DNA of 9,771 nt from CALKWS01 sp035302405 (GTDB taxonomy: Bacteria > Actinomycetota > Actinomycetes > Actinomycetales > Beutenbergiaceae): the NCBI GenBank assembly GCA_035302405.1, contig DATGSR010000088.1, positions 1 to 9,771 on the forward strand. The letters are read 5' to 3'. The notes beneath the pieces were generated by a model. That model did no database searches. It worked only from the letters and a program-made list of their open reading frames with translations, and was not told where the DNA came from. Below are positions 7,357 through 9,771 of the stretch, one piece after another (the stretch's first letter is position 1; every line of letters begins with the position of its first letter). Position numbers and translations under genes: made by a program.

Positions 7357-8561
7357 AGTGACCTTCCCAAGGTGGCCGAAGCCGGATCGAAGTCCTCCAC
7401 CATCGCCGGCACCGGTGGTGCCTCAGTGGTGATGGGCACGAATTGCCCGGTGCGGGCCGATTCGTTGACGGCGGCCATCACGTCCAACACGTGGAGGGCG
7501 AGTTCCCCGCCGGCCCGGTGCGGCCGGCCGGCGCGGATCGCTCGGGCCATCTCCAGCACCCCGAGGCCGCGGCCATGGGTGGCACCGACGGACTCGATCA
7601 CCTGCCACTGTTCGGCCCCGACGGGCCACACCCGGATCTGTCCGTCGAACCGGTTCGGGTCCGGCAGGGCGATGGTGGCCTTGGTGCCGGTGATCTCCAC
7701 GAAACCGGTACGGGGGGCCGGGGAGTCGAAACTGAACACGGTCTGGGCGCTGGCGTGGTGATCGAAACCCAACAATGCCCCGACATGGGTGGGCACCGTG
7801 ACGGGGAAAGTCTGCCCGGCCAGGGGCCCGGAGCCGATCGTGCGTTCATCCCGGGCGGTGGAGGCCAGCGCCGCCACGGTGCGCACCGACCCGAACACCT
7901 GCACCAGCGTGGTCAGGTAGTAGGGCCCGATGTCGAACAGCGGCCCGGCGCCGTCGGTGAACAAGAACGCCGGGTTGGGGTGCCATTGGTCCGGGCCCGG
8001 GTTCTGCATCAGCGCCAGCGCAGACAGGGGTGTGCCGATCGTGCCGGCCTCGATCAGCCGGCGAGCGGTCTGGATCCCGGCGCCGAGCACGGTATCCGGT
8101 GCGCACCCCACGCGCAGCCCCCCGGTGGCGGCGGTCTCCATGAGGTGATGGCCGGACGCCACATCCAGGGTGAGCGGCTTTTCGTTCCATACGTGTTTGC
8201 CGGCCTGCAACGCGGCCGTGGCCACCGCGGCGTGGGCGGCCGGCACGGTCAGGTTCACCACGATCTCCACCTCGGGGTGCTCCAGCACGACCTCAGCGGT
8301 GCCGTGGGCGCGGATTCCGTATTGCCGGGCCCGGTCGGCGGCCGCCTGCGGTCGCTGGTCGGCGATGGCATGCACGCGCAGGTCGGGGAACGCGGTGAGG
8401 TTGTTCAGGTAGGCCGCGGCGATCGTGCCGGCGCCGACCACTCCCACGCCCACCGGTCCCGCGCCCACGGGCTCCAGCCGGGCGGCGCCTCGATCCGTTG
8501 CCGTGGCGTGCGCGGGGCCCTCGCCCCGGAAGGCCCGGACGCCTCCCTGTATGGGGCTCAT
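7353..8561 (-). CDS. Gfo/Idh/MocA family oxidoreductase, 402 aa, with N-terminal extension and DxGxY in place of DxGxH
   Basis: The Rossmann core begins at about residue 36 with VGVGVVGAGTIAAAY (37-51), and NEKPL at 126-130 contains the expected catalytic Lys128. The second-domain motif reads GPLFDIGPYY (206-215). Where many family members have Asp-x-Gly-x-His, this one has Asp210 and Tyr214. I recall the GPYY form as typical of a distinct branch, so it is probably a working variant and not a defect. The first 35 or so residues are an Ala/Gly/Arg-rich extension without a recognisable domain. The ATG is nevertheless well placed, because it overlaps the stop of the upstream gene in ATGA (8558-8561), with GGCAGG 6-7 bases before it. 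Second gene of the cassette, coupled at both ends. It shares only general family features with the following 387-aa oxidoreductase, so the two are not a recent duplication. Confidence 0.9.
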   Translation of the reverse strand: MSPIQGGVRAFRGEGPAHATATDRGAARLEPVGAGPVGVGVVGAGTIAAAYLNNLTAFPDLRVHAIADQRPQAAADRARQYGIRAHGTAEVVLEHPEVEIVVNLTVPAAHAAVATAALQAGKHVWNEKPLTLDVASGHHLMETAATGGLRVGCAPDTVLGAGIQTARRLIEAGTIGTPLSALALMQNPGPDQWHPNPAFLFTDGAGPLFDIGPYYLTTLVQVFGSVRTVAALASTARDERTIGSGPLAGQTFPVTVPTHVGALLGFDHHASAQTVFSFDSPAPRTGFVEITGTKATIALPDPNRFDGQIRVWPVGAEQWQVIESVGATHGRGLGVLEMARAIRAGRPHRAGGELALHVLDVMAAVNESARTGQFVPITTEAPPVPAMVEDFDPASATLGRSL

Positions 8562-9289
8562 CGCGCACCTGCCTGCAAGAACGCCAGGGAGCGTTCGACA
8601 GCGGTGAACATATCCCCGCGGTGATCGTCCAGTTCCACCACCTGCACCGGGACATAGGCGGCGGCCTCCAGCAGCGCGCCGATCGGCATCGATCCCTCCC
8701 CGAGGGCCACCTGGGCGGACGGGTCGGCGTTGATCGGACCGTCCTTGAGATGAACCGACTGCACGCGGCTACCGAGCCGTTCGAGCAACCTCACCGGGTC
8801 CATCCCGGCGACGGCGGCCCAATAGGTATCGATCTGCAATACCACTTGCTCGTACAGTTGGTCGGCGAAGTACTCCAGCGCGCTGCGGCCCGCCACCGGT
8901 GCGAACTCCCACCAGTGGTTGTGATAGCCGACCCGCAACCCCAGGTCGGAAGCACGCCGGGCGGCCTCGTTCAGGGATGAGGCCAGCGCCTTGATCTGTT
9001 CGGGGTCGTCCCAGGCCTCGGCGGGGCTGGAGGGTGCGATCACGGTGCCCGCCCCCAGGTGCGCGGCAGCGGCGAAGATTTCCTCCAGCGGTCCATCCAG
9101 CAGTGGTGCGTGCGCGGTGGGGGCGCTCAGTCCGTGCCGATGCAACGCGCTCGCCAGTCCGTGGGGGTCGGGGACGATGCGGTAGGGCTCCACCTGCTGA
9201 TAACCGGCTTGGGCGACGCGTCGCAGGGTGGCGTCAAGGTCAGCATCCAGGTGCTCACGCAGGGTGTACAACTGCAGCGAATAGGACAC
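8558..9289 (-). CDS. Sugar phosphate isomerase/epimerase family protein (TIM barrel), 243 aa, GTG start
   Basis: This is a soluble TIM-barrel enzyme of the xylose-isomerase-like superfamily and the first gene of the cassette. Numbered from the GTG at 9289, HNHWWEF is at 123-129, a pattern common in this group. QIDTYW (Asp154), SVHLKD (His180, Asp183) and VVELDD (Glu219) lie where divalent-metal and substrate ligands fall in relatives. The frame stays open upstream to an ATG at 9400. However, the first 37 residues of that longer version are unlike the family, whose fold starts at SYSLQLYTLRE. GAGGAG sits 9 bases before the GTG, so the short form is preferred. The stop overlaps the next gene's ATG. 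At 243 residues it is shorter than the 333-aa barrel at the other end of the cassette, and they appear to be different subfamilies. It may isomerise, epimerise, dehydrate or cleave the keto product of the oxidoreductases; the exact reaction is unknown. Confidence 0.85.
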   Translation of the reverse strand: MSYSLQLYTLREHLDADLDATLRRVAQAGYQQVEPYRIVPDPHGLASALHRHGLSAPTAHAPLLDGPLEEIFAAAAHLGAGTVIAPSSPAEAWDDPEQIKALASSLNEAARRASDLGLRVGYHNHWWEFAPVAGRSALEYFADQLYEQVVLQIDTYWAAVAGMDPVRLLERLGSRVQSVHLKDGPINADPSAQVALGEGSMPIGALLEAAAYVPVQVVELDDHRGDMFTAVERSLAFLQAGAR

Positions 9290-9298
9290 GAGCCGGTA

Positions 9299-9304
9299 CT
9301 CCTC
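9299..9304 (-). promoter_or_regulatory. Ribosome binding site deciding the GTG start at 9289
   Basis: GAGGAG on the minus strand is 9 bases upstream of GTG 9289. It supports the 243-residue product over the 280-residue version starting at ATG 9400, which has no clear Shine-Dalgarno. Confidence 0.6.
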
Positions 9305-9353
9305 GTTGAGAGCGGCGCACGTGGCGCCCAGGGTCGGGTCCACCTTAGAGGCA

Positions 9354-9383
9354 CTTATGATTCCAGACAAGCAAAAGTGTGCC
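9354..9383 (-). promoter_or_regulatory. Weak candidate promoter of the minus-strand cassette
   Basis: On the minus strand, GGCACA (9383-9378), an 18-base spacer and CATAAG (9359-9354) loosely fit sigma-70-type boxes. They would start a transcript roughly 60 bases before GTG 9289. The region is distinctly AT-richer than its surroundings, which supports a promoter here even if the boxes are wrong. Confidence 0.3.
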
Positions 9384-9391
9384 ACTGGTTG

Positions 9392-9410
9392 ATGAAACAC
9401 GTGGTGTCAT
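9392..9410. promoter_or_regulatory. Operator-like inverted repeat upstream of the cassette
   Basis: ATGAAACACGTGGTGTCAT has 7-base arms ATGAAAC and GTGTCAT that match as an inverted repeat in six of seven positions around a 5-base centre. It lies about 10 bases upstream of the candidate cassette promoter. The form would suit a dimeric repressor such as a LacI or GntR type, as is common for sugar operons. No regulator gene is present in the window, so this is inferred from symmetry and position only. Confidence 0.4.
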
Positions 9411-9469
9411 GCCGAACGGCACCGGTTGGCCCCGCGCTCCGATGGGAAGGTCGCGGGCGCGGCGGGCTC

Positions 9470-9565
9470 TAGACTGGCGCCGACGCCGGGCCCTGGACTG
9501 GCGCCGACGCCGGGCCCTGGACTGGCGCCGCCGCCGGGCCCTGGACTGGCGCCGCCGCGGGGCCT
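9470..9565. repeat. Four tandem copies of a 24-base GC-rich repeat
   Basis: Units run 9470-9493, 9494-9517, 9518-9541 and 9542-9565, and TGGAC of a fifth begins at 9566. Each unit has TGGACT (TAGACT in the first copy), then GGCGCC at unit positions 7-12 and GGGCCC at 19-24 (GGGCCT in the last). Changes are few: copy 1 to 2 at position 2, copy 2 to 3 at 14, copy 3 to 4 at 18 and 24. There are no spacers, so this is not a CRISPR array. The array lies 65 bases before the folE start and may be a slippage-prone regulatory or structural element. Confidence 0.95.
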
Positions 9566-9578
9566 TGGACAAGTCCCC
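9559..9578 (+). other. Small hairpin at the end of the repeat array
   Basis: GGGG (9559-9562) can pair with CCCC (9575-9578), and CTT (9564-9566) with AAG (9571-9573) around a GGAC loop, with one C/T mismatch. It lies in the presumed folE leader. It could act as a weak terminator or leader structure, or have no role. Confidence 0.35.
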
Positions 9579-9586
9579 GGCAACGC

Positions 9587-9598
9587 GCGGGAACCCGC
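9587..9598 (+). other. Small hairpin in the folE leader
   Basis: GCGGGAACCCGC has complementary 5-base arms around AA (in practice a 4-base stem with a GAAC loop). It ends 18 bases before the folE Shine-Dalgarno. No known riboswitch could be recognised by eye. Confidence 0.35.
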
Positions 9599-9616
9599 CG
9601 GCAGAGATTGAGCCTC

Positions 9617-9623
9617 AGGAGGG
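9617..9623 (+). promoter_or_regulatory. Ribosome binding site deciding the folE start
   Basis: AGGAGGG ends 7 bases before ATG 9631 but only 1 base before the in-frame ATG 9625, so translation should begin at 9631. Confidence 0.75.
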
Positions 9624-9630
9624 CATGCAG

Positions 9631-9771
9631 ATGGCACGAGAGTTCGATGCGGCTGCCGCCGCGAAAGCGGTGCGCGACCTGCTCGTCGCGATCGGGGAGG
9701 ACCCGGACCGAGAGGGACTGCGCGATACCCCCCAGCGCGTCGCCCGGTCGTTGGCCGAGACGCTCTCCGGC
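9631..9771 (+). CDS. folE: GTP cyclohydrolase I, N-terminal 47 residues (cut by the window end)
   Basis: FolE opens the guanine ring of GTP to give 7,8-dihydroneopterin triphosphate, the first step of folate synthesis in the cytosol. Only the N-terminal helix region is present. Residues 13-36, including AVRDLLVAIGEDPDREGL (13-30) and RDTPQRVAR (31-39), are the conserved opening of the family. The catalytic and zinc-binding Cys/His residues lie beyond the window, so integrity cannot be judged. ATG 9631 is chosen over 9625 from Shine-Dalgarno spacing. In many actinobacteria folE follows ftsH directly and leads a folE-folP-folB-folK group; here it is 4.6 kb from ftsH because of the minus-strand cassette. 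Recognition is strong for such a short piece. Confidence 0.9.
   Translation, partial: MAREFDAAAAAKAVRDLLVAIGEDPDREGLRDTPQRVARSLAETLSG

Larger units (their letters stand above)
9290..9630. other. 341-base non-coding region between the divergent cassette and folE
   Basis: This is the only stretch above 300 bases without a gene. From left to right it holds the cassette's leader and candidate promoter (about 9299-9383), an operator-like inverted repeat (9392-9410), GC-rich DNA, four 24-base tandem repeats (9470-9565), two small hairpins (9559-9578 and 9587-9598) and the folE ribosome binding site. Open frames across the repeats are Arg-rich or Pro/Gly-rich and look like by-products of the repeat. 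Both divergent transcripts must start here. Confidence 0.7.

Noticed and set aside
6187..8624. Long plus-strand open frames (524 and 393 codons) antisense to the two oxidoreductases
   Set aside because: They mirror strongly supported minus-strand genes, show no recognisable domain and have a skewed composition typical of shadow frames.
9370..9386. Sigma-54-like promoter TGGCAC...TTGCT on the minus strand upstream of the cassette
   Set aside because: The GG-to-GC spacing is 9 instead of 10 bases, and actinobacteria generally lack the sigma-54 factor.
9470..9565. CRISPR array
   Set aside because: The copies abut directly without unique spacers, the unit is short and no cas genes are present.
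9345..9637. Small Arg-rich or Pro/Gly-rich proteins encoded across the 24-base repeats on either strand
   Set aside because: The unit length is a multiple of three and has no stops, so several frames stay open automatically. There is no ribosome binding site or independent sequence support.

Overview
The window is very GC-rich with dense, closely packed genes, and its gene order (zincin-like metalloprotease, tilS, hpt, ftsH, then folE) is a conserved neighbourhood of Actinomycetota. A Micrococcales-like actinobacterium is the best guess. That guess rests on gene order and protein style, not on any database search.

Layout: bases 1-4992 read on the plus strand. They carry the end of a zinc-metalloprotease-family gene, tilS (tRNA-Ile lysidine synthase), hpt (hypoxanthine phosphoribosyltransferase) and ftsH (membrane AAA+ protease). 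Bases 5054-9289 read on the minus strand and form a four-gene sugar-type cassette. In transcription order this is a short TIM-barrel isomerase/epimerase, a Gfo/Idh/MocA oxidoreductase, a second Gfo/Idh/MocA oxidoreductase and a longer TIM-barrel isomerase/epimerase. The first three genes are joined by 4-base ATGA overlaps; the fourth follows a 137-base gap and has its own strong ribosome binding site. A 341-base non-coding stretch (9290-9630) follows, with a candidate operator, four 24-base tandem repeats and small hairpins. The plus strand then resumes with the first 47 codons of folE (GTP cyclohydrolase I), cut by the window end.

How they work together: the plus-strand genes are housekeeping (tRNA modification, purine salvage, membrane proteolysis, folate synthesis). 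The minus-strand cassette looks like a self-contained accessory catabolic unit set between ftsH and folE, which are usually close neighbours in actinobacteria. Paired NAD(P)-dependent sugar oxidoreductases and metal-dependent keto-sugar isomerase/lyase barrels suggest oxidation of a sugar, cyclitol or glycoside followed by isomerisation or cleavage of the keto product. The substrate cannot be read from the sequence, and no transporter, kinase, glycosidase or regulator gene lies in the window. This cassette, with short tandem repeats at or near both of its borders, is the main item for follow-up.
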